Assembly: GCA_002050355.1 (NCBI GenBank)
Contig: MWYY01000043.1
Coordinates: 1 to 64,000 of the forward strand
Source: Acidobacteria bacterium 28-9
GTDB lineage: Bacteria; Acidobacteriota; Blastocatellia; Pyrinomonadales; Pyrinomonadaceae
Length of the DNA: 64,000 bases
Direction: 5' to 3'
Position 1 is the stretch's first letter; every line of letters begins with the position of its first letter. The notes beneath the pieces are model-generated. The model saw only the letters and a program-made list of their open reading frames with translations, searched no databases and was not told the DNA's origin. Shown one piece after another: positions 50,475 to 59,328 of this stretch. The position numbers were made by a program, and so were the translations under genes.

Positions 50475-52819
50475 TTCCACAAAGCTGTTTTCATTTTTGC
50501 CAAATCACCCGGCGCGGGCGCGGAAATATCAAATCGGGTTTGCCCGCCGATTTTATATTTTACATAACGGTTATAAACAACGTCGGGCGTATCGAGATTT
50601 CTGCCCGCTTGAAGATTTACAGCCAGCCGAATAAACTGCGCCATCGACCACGCGAGCGGCGTTGCCGAGCCGGTGCCTTCGCCGAATTTCAGTTCTGGGA
50701 CGTATTGTTCGTCTATATTATTCGGCGTTTCTGCTTTGTCCCAAACTTGTTCGGGAATCATCAAACCGTCGTTGGCAAAACCGATCATCGCGTCAAGACG
50801 TTTCTCAGCTTTTCTGCGTAGTGCCTGTCTCCTGAACATATCGTTTTTGTAGTTGATGTTCTTTTGTCTCACCGAAAGTCCTTTCGCATCCTTAAACTTA
50901 AAAGAATCGTATTGAGCCAATTCATATTGACCGCGTTCGCCCGACAGCAAAGCCCAGAGTCTGCCCTTGCCCGTGTATTTCCCGTCCCAATTCCAACGCC
51001 GCCCGTCGTCCATTTCTCCGTAGCCGTCGTGGGTATAGCGATAAAAACCTTCGCCGTTAGGCGTGCTGACTTTGATTTGCTCGTCAATAATTTTGAGCGA
51101 TTTGACGATTAACAGGTCATTCGGTGATTTTATTCCAAGACGCACAAGTTCAAGAAATCCCGCATCAACAATTTCCGATTCGAGAAATGTTCCCGCGCCG
51201 TTGTTGAGAACGGTTTTCTCGCCCGCGTCCGGCGTTCCGTTTTCCGTAAGGCGCAGATAATAATTACCGTCGCCGTATTTTCCTTTTGTCGTCACCATCC
51301 ACTTTTCGACATTTGCTTGCCAATCATCCGCAGTCTTCAAATATAAATTTGCGCTTGCTTTATCATTATTTTTTCGCGCAATTTCCGCCGCGCAAACGAG
51401 TCCCGCGATTTCCGCCGCAATCGTCGAAGGCGAATAACCCGACTTTTCTTCCCAACGCTCCTGCGGAGTTTTCGGTCCGGTTTTAACCAAAAAATCAGCC
51501 GCGCGTTTGACGTGATTTTCATAAGTTGCTTTATCAAATCTTTTCAATTGGTAAGCCATAATCAATGGGTAAGCGACTTCATCAAGCTGAAGCGAACCCC
51601 AACCGCGCTTGCCGTCGAGCCAGGAATTTTGCGGAAAACTGCCGTCCGCTTTTTGCTGAATGTTAAAGAGAAAATCCAGCGCGCGATTTGCCGCCGCCAT
51701 ATCGCCCAAAGCCATATACGCCGTTACGACTTGATATAAATCTCTTGACCAGACGAGATGATACCCGCCGCCGACATCTTCATTGGCGTTTGCGCCGCCG
51801 CCCCACGGAATCGTCAAACTGGCGACATTTGCGCCGCGAACAGTTTTGTCCTCCTGCGCTTTTAAGACCATCGCCGCCATATTAAACTGCGCCTGATATT
51901 TCGGCTCGACTTTCGGAAGCGTTTTAACGTAATCGCTCCAGCCTTTTTCATATTCGGCAATGGATTTCACAAAGCCTTTTCTTTGTGATGCGCCAGCATT
52001 TGCCCAGGCTTCTTCAATATTCCTTCCAAATCCAAGCGAAACTGTAAAGCGATTTTGGTTTCGCATTCTTGCAACCTGAACGACATTTCCATTTCTAGCT
52101 TCATTAAACTTGTTTTCAAGTCGTCCGTTTCGCTTTAATTCTTCCAAACCATCACTTGTTCCAAGAAAACCATTTGTATATTCTGAAACGATATTGCTTG
52201 GAACTACCAACGCCGAAACAATATCTCCGTCTTTAGCAAAAATTGCGTCGCCTAGTGACATAGCGGTATCGTGCATTCCACTATTGCTAATTGATGGGTC
52301 GTAATAAAGATAAAGTACTAGATTTCTATTTCTCGGTTGAAATTGAACATCAATCAAGAGGGAATTGCGTTCAGGGTCGGTGGTGTAGGTTTTCGTGATT
52401 TTCCATTCACCCGATTTCGCAGTGTTAATTTGCTGAAAAGTTAAAGAATCGGGACGCAGAGCTTTGATTTGATGATTCGCGTCGTCGCGTTCCGTTTCAA
52501 CTTTTTTCGTCTTCGGATTAACCACGACAAACTGCAAAAGATGAACATTCGCCACCGTTACATCGGGATAATAAACTTCCGTCATCGCGCCGCCTTGCAA
52601 GGTGAACCAGACTTTCGATTCGAGATTTGCGGAAGTTCCGATTGCCTGTTTGCCCGCGCTTGCCCAGTGCGCGTCTTTGCCGGGCGCTCCGGGCGCAAGA
52701 GTTTGCGCCTCGCAGACGGCGGAAAAAATTAACGCAAAGGCGCATAGGCGCAAGAACGCAAAGTTAAAACAAAAAGTGAAAATGTTATTTGAAAAGAATT
52801 TCTTAAAAATGTTTTTCAT
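50471..52819 (-). CDS. GH15 glucoamylase (glucan 1,4-alpha-glucosidase)
   Basis: 782 aa from ATG 52819; an upstream start at 52891 would overlap the previous gene. A signal peptide follows (FCFNFAFLRLCAFALIFSAV, cleaved near CEAQ). N-terminal beta-sandwich with GKDAHWASAGKQAIGTSANL and VWFTLQGGAMTEVYYPDV, then the (alpha/alpha)6 domain: GGYHLVWSRDLYQVVTAYMA, LQLDEVAYPLIMAYQLKRFD, ERWEEKSGYSPSTIAAEIAG (catalytic Glu region) and GSATPLAWSMAQFIRLAVNL. Periplasmic release of beta-glucose from maltodextrin ends. Confidence 0.92.
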   Translation of the reverse strand: MKNIFKKFFSNNIFTFCFNFAFLRLCAFALIFSAVCEAQTLAPGAPGKDAHWASAGKQAIGTSANLESKVWFTLQGGAMTEVYYPDVTVANVHLLQFVVVNPKTKKVETERDDANHQIKALRPDSLTFQQINTAKSGEWKITKTYTTDPERNSLLIDVQFQPRNRNLVLYLYYDPSISNSGMHDTAMSLGDAIFAKDGDIVSALVVPSNIVSEYTNGFLGTSDGLEELKRNGRLENKFNEARNGNVVQVARMRNQNRFTVSLGFGRNIEEAWANAGASQRKGFVKSIAEYEKGWSDYVKTLPKVEPKYQAQFNMAAMVLKAQEDKTVRGANVASLTIPWGGGANANEDVGGGYHLVWSRDLYQVVTAYMALGDMAAANRALDFLFNIQQKADGSFPQNSWLDGKRGWGSLQLDEVAYPLIMAYQLKRFDKATYENHVKRAADFLVKTGPKTPQERWEEKSGYSPSTIAAEIAGLVCAAEIARKNNDKASANLYLKTADDWQANVEKWMVTTKGKYGDGNYYLRLTENGTPDAGEKTVLNNGAGTFLESEIVDAGFLELVRLGIKSPNDLLIVKSLKIIDEQIKVSTPNGEGFYRYTHDGYGEMDDGRRWNWDGKYTGKGRLWALLSGERGQYELAQYDSFKFKDAKGLSVRQKNINYKNDMFRRQALRRKAEKRLDAMIGFANDGLMIPEQVWDKAETPNNIDEQYVPELKFGEGTGSATPLAWSMAQFIRLAVNLQAGRNLDTPDVVYNRYVKYKIGGQTRFDISAPAPGDLAKMKTALWK

Positions 52820-52853
52820 AATTTTCTTGCGGCTTGGCGGCTTTACGTTAAAA

Positions 52854-54281
52854 TCAATTTTTCTTTCTGAAAATTCGATAACCGAAAGCATCGAGCGTCA
52901 AAACGGGAAGCGCAACGTTTGTTTTGCTTTTTGCTTTCGCTTTATCGTCGTCCGGCGGTAAAGGCGCGGCAATGTCCGGTGTGATTTCTTCAAAGTTTCC
53001 GCTTGTTTCGATTGAGCCGAAAAACGGCGCGTTGCTCATATTTATCGCCACGAGAATTTCTTCCGCGCCGCTTTTGCGGCTGAACGTCAAAACTTTTGAT
53101 TCGTCGGAATTTTTCAGCCAAGTTAAATCGCCGCGCCGCAGAGCAACCGAATTTTTCCGCAAATCAATTATCGCTTTATAAAACTTTGGAAATTCGGGAC
53201 GGCGTTCGGCGAATTGCCAGAAAATCGGCAGTTTTTCAAACAGTGCGGGCGCGCCCGATTCGGTCGTGTCGCCGTTTTCCATTCCGTTGTAAACGAGCGG
53301 AACACCGTCAAGCGTAAACGCCAACGCTTGCGCGGCTAACGCGCCTTTTTCGCCGAAACGGGCAATCGCGCGGCGCTCGTCGTGATTGTCTGAAAAGCGC
53401 ATATGCAGAGTGTTTCGCGGAAATTTTGCTTTATCTTCTTCCCAAACTTTACGAATATCCGAAGCCGGTTTTGCGCCTTGCAAAACTTCGGTCAAAGCTG
53501 AATGTAATGACCACGAATAATCCAAATCGAACGCTTTTACAAGCAAATCCGGCGAATTCCATTCGGCGAGCATCACGATATTCGGCTTTATTTTTTCCAA
53601 TTCCGTCCGCGCATTTTCCCAGAAATCGGTCGGCACAAATCCGGCGACATCACAGCGAAAACCGTCCAAATCATAATCACGAATCCAACTTTTAAGCATT
53701 TCGGTCATATATTTTCGCAATTCGGGATTGTCGTAATTTAAATCCGCAACGTCAGCCCAATCGGGAACGGGCGGAATAATTTTTCCGCTTTTATCGTGCG
53801 TGTAAAACGCCGGATTTTTCATCATCACCGAATCCCAAGCCGTGTGGTTGGCGACAATATCAATGATAACTTTCATCCCGCGTGTGTGCGCTTCAGTGAC
53901 GAGTTTCTGCAAATCCGCTTTCGTTCCGTAATCAGGATTTATCTGGTAATAATCTTTGGCGGCGTAAGGCGAACCAACCGTGCCTTTCGCTTTTTCCCTG
54001 CCAATCGGATGAAGCGGCATCAGCCACAAAACGGTTACGCCGAGATTTTGCAGCCTTTCCAAATCCTTTGTAATCGAATTAAAATCGCCTTTCTGCGAGT
54101 ATTGTCTCTCGAAAATTTCGTAAATCACGGCATCCTTTACCCAATCCTGCGACACGCGCGCATTTTCCTTTGAAAAATCACGCGCCGCCGGTTGTTGCGC
54201 GAAAGCGGCAAACGAAAAACTCGCCGTCAAAAGCGATGTAAAAACACTTTTTAATAAAAATTTTCGTAGGTATTTTTTCAT
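52854..54281 (-). CDS. Exported GH13 alpha-amylase
   Basis: 475 aa. Signal peptide to VFTSLLTASFSFAAFAQ. Catalytic motifs: MKVIIDIVANHT (region I), DLDGFRCDVAGFVP (region II, nucleophile Asp), PNIVMLAEWNSPDL (region III, acid/base Glu) and LHMRFSDNHDERRAI (region IV). The C-terminal beta domain ends LPVLTLDAFGYRIFRKK. Endo-acting on starch or maltodextrins in the periplasm. 34 bp upstream of the GH15 start. Confidence 0.92.
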   Translation of the reverse strand: MKKYLRKFLLKSVFTSLLTASFSFAAFAQQPAARDFSKENARVSQDWVKDAVIYEIFERQYSQKGDFNSITKDLERLQNLGVTVLWLMPLHPIGREKAKGTVGSPYAAKDYYQINPDYGTKADLQKLVTEAHTRGMKVIIDIVANHTAWDSVMMKNPAFYTHDKSGKIIPPVPDWADVADLNYDNPELRKYMTEMLKSWIRDYDLDGFRCDVAGFVPTDFWENARTELEKIKPNIVMLAEWNSPDLLVKAFDLDYSWSLHSALTEVLQGAKPASDIRKVWEEDKAKFPRNTLHMRFSDNHDERRAIARFGEKGALAAQALAFTLDGVPLVYNGMENGDTTESGAPALFEKLPIFWQFAERRPEFPKFYKAIIDLRKNSVALRRGDLTWLKNSDESKVLTFSRKSGAEEILVAINMSNAPFFGSIETSGNFEEITPDIAAPLPPDDDKAKAKSKTNVALPVLTLDAFGYRIFRKKN

Positions 54282-54286
54282 AATAG

Positions 54287-55702
54287 TTACTTAACCAATC
54301 CGCTACTCGGCACGGGTTGTGCGCTTCCTTGAACTGTAAATTTTTCATCTTCATCGGCGGGTATCGGAATGGTTTCACTGCTCGAAACGTCTTTTACCAG
54401 GATGAGCGTCAAAATTGCCGCCAGCAGCATAAAAAAGCCGCCCGCAAGAACCATATAAACCGAACTGTTCGGGTTGTCCGTGCCGAATAAGGTGCGGATA
54501 ATCGGACCGAAAGTTAAGGCTTGGACTATTTCGGGAATAACGATAAAAAAGTTGAAAACGCCCATATAAACGCCCATTCGCGCGGCAGGCAGCGAGCCGG
54601 ACAAAATTGCATATGGCATCGAGAGAATGGAAGCCCAGGCGATGCCGATTAAGCACATCGAGCCGATAAGAAAATTCGGGTTCGAGATAAAATAAACCGA
54701 CAACAGCCCGATTGCGCCGCAGGTCAGACAAAGCGCGTGGGTTGCTTTGCGTCCGATGTTTCTGGCGATGACGGGAATTAAAAAGGCAATCGCAAAACAA
54801 ACGATGTTCATATAAGCGAAAGTCGAGCCGCCGAATTCCTGCCCGCGCGTGTAGGCTTCCGATTTTGCGTCAACCGCGCCGAAAACATGGCGGGCGACAG
54901 CCGGAACGTAGAAAAGCCACATACAAAACAAGCCGAGCCAGGTGCAGATTTGAACAGGCGCGAGCTGAAGCATCGTTTTCGGCAAATCGCGCAGAGCTTC
55001 AAAGATTTCTGCGACTACTTCTCGAATAACTCCGACAAATCCGCCGCTCGCTTTCTTTTTCGCCACAAACTCTTCCATATTTTCGGGCGGATATTCCTTC
55101 GTTGTAAAAACCGTGTAGAGAACCGCAAGCAGAAAGGCGACCGCGCCGAGTTGGAAAGCGTATTTGATAGTTAAAGGAATACCGCTTTCCGTTTCCCCCG
55201 CAACACCGAAATTGCGAAAAACGAGCGGTAGCCAGCCTGCCAGACTCGCGCCCAAACCGATGAAAAACGACTGCGTTACAAAACCCGTCGTGCGCTGTTC
55301 GTCGTTAAGTTTGTCGGCGACAAACGCCCTGAACGGCTCCATCGTAATATTTATCGAAGCGTCCAAAACCCACAAAAGTCCTGCCGCCATCCAAAGCGTT
55401 CCCGATGTCGGCATTATAAACAAAGCCAGACTCGACAAAACCGCGCCGACGAGAAAATACGGTCGCCGCCTGCCGAAACGATTCCACGTCCGGTCGCTCA
55501 TCGCGCCGATAATCGGCTGGATAATTAAACCCGTCAGCGGCGCGGCAAGCCACAAAAGCGGCAGCTCGTCCGGTTTCGCGCCGAGTTTCTCGTAAATCCC
55601 GCTCATATTCCCAAGCTGCAAACCCCAGCCGAATTGAATGCCGAGAAACCCGAAACTCATATTAAAAATCTGCCAAAAACTTAAACGCGGTTTGTTTTGC
55701 AT
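54287..55702 (-). CDS. MFS sugar symporter, GPH/SLC45-type
   Basis: 471 aa, 12 helices. [20 protein letters not shown] followed by [20 protein letters not shown] and [20 protein letters not shown] (the R-G-RRRP loop of disaccharide-proton symporters). Maltose or maltodextrin import is inferred from the neighbours. Ends 5 bp upstream of the GH13 gene start. Confidence 0.9.
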   Translation of the reverse strand: MQNKPRLSFWQIFNMSFGFLGIQFGWGLQLGNMSGIYEKLGAKPDELPLLWLAAPLTGLIIQPIIGAMSDRTWNRFGRRRPYFLVGAVLSSLALFIMPTSGTLWMAAGLLWVLDASINITMEPFRAFVADKLNDEQRTTGFVTQSFFIGLGASLAGWLPLVFRNFGVAGETESGIPLTIKYAFQLGAVAFLLAVLYTVFTTKEYPPENMEEFVAKKKASGGFVGVIREVVAEIFEALRDLPKTMLQLAPVQICTWLGLFCMWLFYVPAVARHVFGAVDAKSEAYTRGQEFGGSTFAYMNIVCFAIAFLIPVIARNIGRKATHALCLTCGAIGLLSVYFISNPNFLIGSMCLIGIAWASILSMPYAILSGSLPAARMGVYMGVFNFFIVIPEIVQALTFGPIIRTLFGTDNPNSSVYMVLAGGFFMLLAAILTLILVKDVSSSETIPIPADEDEKFTVQGSAQPVPSSGLVK

Positions 55703-55712
55703 AGATTTTTTG

Positions 55713-55813
55713 AGAAGGCAGAAATCAGAAGTCAGAAACCAGAAGTTAAAATACGTCGTCTTCCGTCTTCTGAATTTTGTCTTCCATATTCTGTCTTCTG
55801 TCTCCTGTCTTCT
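55713..55813. repeat. Heptamer CAGAAGT/TCTTCTG repeat
   Basis: Left words GGCAGAA, ATCAGAA, GTCAGAA, ACCAGAA (55717-55744) are followed by reverse-type words TCTTCCG, TCTTCTG, TCTTCCA, TCTTCTG, TCTCCTG, TCTTCTT (55759-55813), a 7-base period on both sides that would fold back. It separates the GH13 and symporter genes. Confidence 0.7.
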
Positions 55814-55815
55814 TT

Positions 55816-57723
55816 TTATTTCACCGTAAAAATTGCCGCGTAACGCGCCGGAAGCTCGACGCGCATTTTACCGTTTTGCACAGTTATATCTTTTGCTTTG
55901 CCCAAACGGTCGATCATCGTCGCGCCGTTCGGAATTATCTTTAAATCCGCGACGCCAAACTCAATCATCGTGGGTTTTGTATCGTTATTAAAAGCGACGA
56001 TAACCGCTTGTTTGTCCGTTAATCGTGAATAGACGGCTTGCTGTTCGCCGTCGTATAAATCGAGCGAACGTCCGCGACGCAGAGGTTCAAGTTCGAGTCG
56101 CAATTTGCCGAGCGCTGCCAGATGATTCCAAACGTCGTTTTCCTCCGACGTTCTTCCCAAAGCCGTAAAAGCATTTCTTTTATCGTTCGGAAAACCGCCC
56201 GGAAAATCGCGCCGATTGTCGGGGTCGCCGCCGCCCGGCATTGCTAATTCGTCGCCGTAATAAAGAAGCGGCGTTCCGCGCGTCGTCATCAAAAACGTCT
56301 GCGCCATTTTTAAACCTTCAACAGTCGCGCCTTTTTCGTTCATAAAACGAGGCATATCGTGAACGCCTAAAAACGTCACCAGAGCTTCCGGTCGCGGGTA
56401 AAGCCAATCGTGTGCGAGCATTTGCGAAACACCGCGGATTGATTGACCTTGAGCAAAGGAATTGCGGATTTGATAAAACAGACCAAAATCGTAAAGTGTA
56501 TCAATTCTCGTATCGACGCCGTCCTGCCCGCGCCTTCCGCCCTGAAAATACGCGAGCAGTGCCGGGTCGCCGTCGTAAAGCTCGCCCAATACATTTACTT
56601 TCGGATATTCGCGCTTTAAAGCCGTCATCCATTTTTCCCAAAAAGTGCGCGGAACGTGCGGTAGCGTGTCCATCCGAATCGCGTCAATTCCGGTATTTGC
56701 CAGCCACCACAAAGTATTTTGAATCAGATATTTTTCAACTTCCGGGTCATTTTGGTTCAGGTCGGGCAGAATGTCTATAAACCAGCCGTCAATGTTTCGC
56801 GCTTGTGTTTGATAACTTGCGCGAGGATTCATCGCCGTCCATTTTTGCCAGTTGTTATTTAAATGATTTTCAACCGTGCCGTTAAACCAGGTCGGCGTCG
56901 GCGGGTCGTTTGCCCAAACGTGATACGGTCCGGTGTGATTAACTACTTGGTCTTGAATCACGACCAATCCGAGCGCGTGGGCTTTTCTGACAAACTCGCG
57001 CAATTTCGCCATATCGCCTAAATGTTCTTCGACGCCGTAAAAGTCAGTCGCGCCGTAACCGTGATAACCCGTCGTCGTCTCTTTCGCACCGCCTTCGGCG
57101 TTCGGATACATTTCCTTGTAATCGGGCTTATCGTTGTTGTCATAAATGGGTGTCGTCCAAATCGCCGTCGCGCCCAGAGATTTGATATAAGGCAATTTAT
57201 CAATGATGCCTTGAAGGTCGCCGCCGTGATAAAGTCTGCCTTTGGTGCGGTCGTAAAGTCCGGGAGATTTTACCGGGTTATTATTTGTCGGGTCGCCGTC
57301 GGCAAAACGGTCGGGCATCAGAAAATAAATAACATCATTAGTGTTAAAACCCTGATAATTTCCCTGCCTTTCAACCGGCGTGAAAATTCCGAACGGAAAA
57401 CTCACCGCGCCGTTTGCCGTCGTAATTTTAATCGGATAATTTCCGACCCGCGCGTTTTCGCTAATCGTTACGTCAATAAACAAGTAATTTCCATTGGCAC
57501 TTGTTTTGGAATTTGAAACTTTTATCTCGTTATTAACAGCTTCGACTTTCGCGCCGCTCAGATTTTTACCGCGAACAAGCACGCGCACCGGATTTATCGT
57601 ACTTTCCGCCCACCAATTCGGCGGCTCGATTTTTTCAACCGTCGGCGTTTGTGCCGAAACAGCAAGCAGTGAACAGAAAACGGCAAGCAGTAAAAAAACG
57701 ATTAAACGCAATTTGTTTTTCAT
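55816..57723 (-). CDS. Exported GH13 cyclomaltodextrinase/neopullulanase-like
   Basis: 635 aa from ATG 57723 (signal LRLIVFLLLAVFCSLLAVSA). N-terminal Cyc-maltodext_N domain with VEKIEPPNWWAESTINPVRV and VRGKNLSGAKV. Catalytic motifs: LGLVVIQDQVVNHTG, GIDAIRMDTLPHVP (nucleophile), VNVLGELYDGDPAL (Glu) and TFLGVHDMPRFMNE. C-terminal domain ends VELPARYAAIFTVK. Cleaves cyclodextrins, pullulan or maltodextrin. Paralog of 59329-61233. Confidence 0.92.
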   Translation of the reverse strand: MKNKLRLIVFLLLAVFCSLLAVSAQTPTVEKIEPPNWWAESTINPVRVLVRGKNLSGAKVEAVNNEIKVSNSKTSANGNYLFIDVTISENARVGNYPIKITTANGAVSFPFGIFTPVERQGNYQGFNTNDVIYFLMPDRFADGDPTNNNPVKSPGLYDRTKGRLYHGGDLQGIIDKLPYIKSLGATAIWTTPIYDNNDKPDYKEMYPNAEGGAKETTTGYHGYGATDFYGVEEHLGDMAKLREFVRKAHALGLVVIQDQVVNHTGPYHVWANDPPTPTWFNGTVENHLNNNWQKWTAMNPRASYQTQARNIDGWFIDILPDLNQNDPEVEKYLIQNTLWWLANTGIDAIRMDTLPHVPRTFWEKWMTALKREYPKVNVLGELYDGDPALLAYFQGGRRGQDGVDTRIDTLYDFGLFYQIRNSFAQGQSIRGVSQMLAHDWLYPRPEALVTFLGVHDMPRFMNEKGATVEGLKMAQTFLMTTRGTPLLYYGDELAMPGGGDPDNRRDFPGGFPNDKRNAFTALGRTSEENDVWNHLAALGKLRLELEPLRRGRSLDLYDGEQQAVYSRLTDKQAVIVAFNNDTKPTMIEFGVADLKIIPNGATMIDRLGKAKDITVQNGKMRVELPARYAAIFTVK

Positions 57724-57736
57724 AACTTTTATCATC

Positions 57737-57807
57737 CCCCAAGACACAAAGAACACGGAGAAATCATTCAATTGTTCGTGTCCTTTCGTATTCGGTTGTG
57801 GCTAAAC
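57737..57807. repeat. Degenerate ACACAAAGAACAC-word palindrome
   Basis: CAAGACACAAAGAACACGGA (57740-57759) and its partial reverse TTCGTGTCCTTTCG (57775-57788) with TTGTGGCTAAA. Same family as 44083-44160. The malQ stop (57802-57804) falls within it. Confidence 0.5.
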
Positions 57808-59325
57808 TCTTCCGTAAATCTCTGTCAGTCCGCGAAGACGGTCTACAATCGCTTCCGAAAAATCACCTTCCTTGCATTGCCAATACCAATTACCGGAACT
57901 CGACGCAGGCAGATTCATTCTTGCTTCATTTCCAAAACCCAACAAATCCTGCATCGGCACAATCGCTGTATCCGCTACCGATTCCCAGACAGCGCGGATA
58001 AAATCCCATTGAATCTCGCGCCCGTCGGATTTCAAATAATCCAAACAAAATTCGCGCTCGCGCTTTATTTGCTCGGCGTTGCGCGTCGAGCCTGCGCCTG
58101 CTTGTGAATGAAACCAGCCGACAGTCGTATCGTTGTCGTGCGTTCCGGTATAGGCAACACAGTTTTTGATATAATTGTGCGGCAAATCGTGGTTGTTCGT
58201 ATCGCCGCCGAAAGCGAACTGCAAAATCCGCATTCCGGGAAAGCCGAATGAATCGCGCAATTCTTCCACGTCCGGCGTTATCACGCCCAAATCTTCCGCC
58301 CAAAACGGCAAATTGCCAATCGCGTTTTCGAGTGCTTCAAACAATTCTTTGCCCGGCACATTCACCCAACGCCCGTTTTGCGCTGTCGTGTCTCTGCCCG
58401 GAACTTCCCAACTCGCCGCAAATCCGCGAAAATGGTCAACGCGCACGATATCAACCGTTTTCAAAGCCGCTTTAACTCTATCAATCCACCAACGGAAACC
58501 GTCGTGCTGCATCTGTTCCCAATTGTAAATCGGGTTTCCCCAAAGCTGTCCGGTTTTTGAAAAATAATCGGGTGGAACGCCGGCGACAACTTTTGGAAAA
58601 CCGTCTTCATCGAGTTTAAATTGCGATGGATTGCACCAAACGTCAGCCGAATCAAGCGCAACGAAAATTGGAATATCGCCGACGATTTTTATATTTTTCG
58701 AGCAGCAGTAATTTTTTAGTTCGTTCCATTGCCGAAAGAAAAGCCATTGCTGAAATTTTTGCGCCTGAATGTCTTCGCGCAAATCTTCCTTTGCTTGAGA
58801 AAGCGCGGCAGGTTTTCGCAAAAGCAGACTTGCTTCCCATTTCTGCCAGGATTTCTGGTCTTGCGATTTTTTTATCGCGCGAAACAATGCGTAGTCGTCG
58901 AGCCAATCAGATTCCTGCTGGCAAAAGGTTTCAAATTTCCCGCGCAAATCAACGCTCGTCGTTAAGCGAAACCGCTCGTAAGCCAAACTCAAAATCCAGT
59001 TTTTCCAATCGTACAGCATTCCGAAGTCAACTCGCCCGACCGGAAAATCCGGCTTTTGATTGATTTCTTCGTCGACTAAAAAACCGTCTTCGACTAATTT
59101 TTGCGGCGCGATTAAATTCGTATTTCCGGCAAACGCCGAAAAACATTGATACGGCGAGTCGCCATATCCGGTTGAACCGAGCGGCAAAACCTGCCAGTAG
59201 CTTTGTTTCGCGTCTGCCAGAAAATCAACAAATTTATATGCTTCATCGCCCAAATCGCCGATACCGTATTTGCTCGGAAGTGATGTCGGATGCAGCAAAA
59301 CGCCGCTTGCTCTCGGAAAATTCAT
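57802..59325 (-). CDS. malQ: 4-alpha-glucanotransferase
   Basis: 507 aa, GH77. FPRASGVLLHPTSLPSKYGI, YWQVLPLGSTGYGDSPYQCF, KIVGDIPIFVALDSADVW, TVDIVRVDHFRGF (nucleophile Asp), LPFWAEDLGVITPDV (Glu) and NCVAYTGTHDNDTTVGW are the conserved disproportionating-enzyme motifs. No signal peptide: cytosolic. Transfers maltodextrin units. 3 bp after the upstream GH13 stop. Confidence 0.95.
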   Translation of the reverse strand: MNFPRASGVLLHPTSLPSKYGIGDLGDEAYKFVDFLADAKQSYWQVLPLGSTGYGDSPYQCFSAFAGNTNLIAPQKLVEDGFLVDEEINQKPDFPVGRVDFGMLYDWKNWILSLAYERFRLTTSVDLRGKFETFCQQESDWLDDYALFRAIKKSQDQKSWQKWEASLLLRKPAALSQAKEDLREDIQAQKFQQWLFFRQWNELKNYCCSKNIKIVGDIPIFVALDSADVWCNPSQFKLDEDGFPKVVAGVPPDYFSKTGQLWGNPIYNWEQMQHDGFRWWIDRVKAALKTVDIVRVDHFRGFAASWEVPGRDTTAQNGRWVNVPGKELFEALENAIGNLPFWAEDLGVITPDVEELRDSFGFPGMRILQFAFGGDTNNHDLPHNYIKNCVAYTGTHDNDTTVGWFHSQAGAGSTRNAEQIKREREFCLDYLKSDGREIQWDFIRAVWESVADTAIVPMQDLLGFGNEARMNLPASSSGNWYWQCKEGDFSEAIVDRLRGLTEIYGRV

Positions 59326-59328
59326 AAT

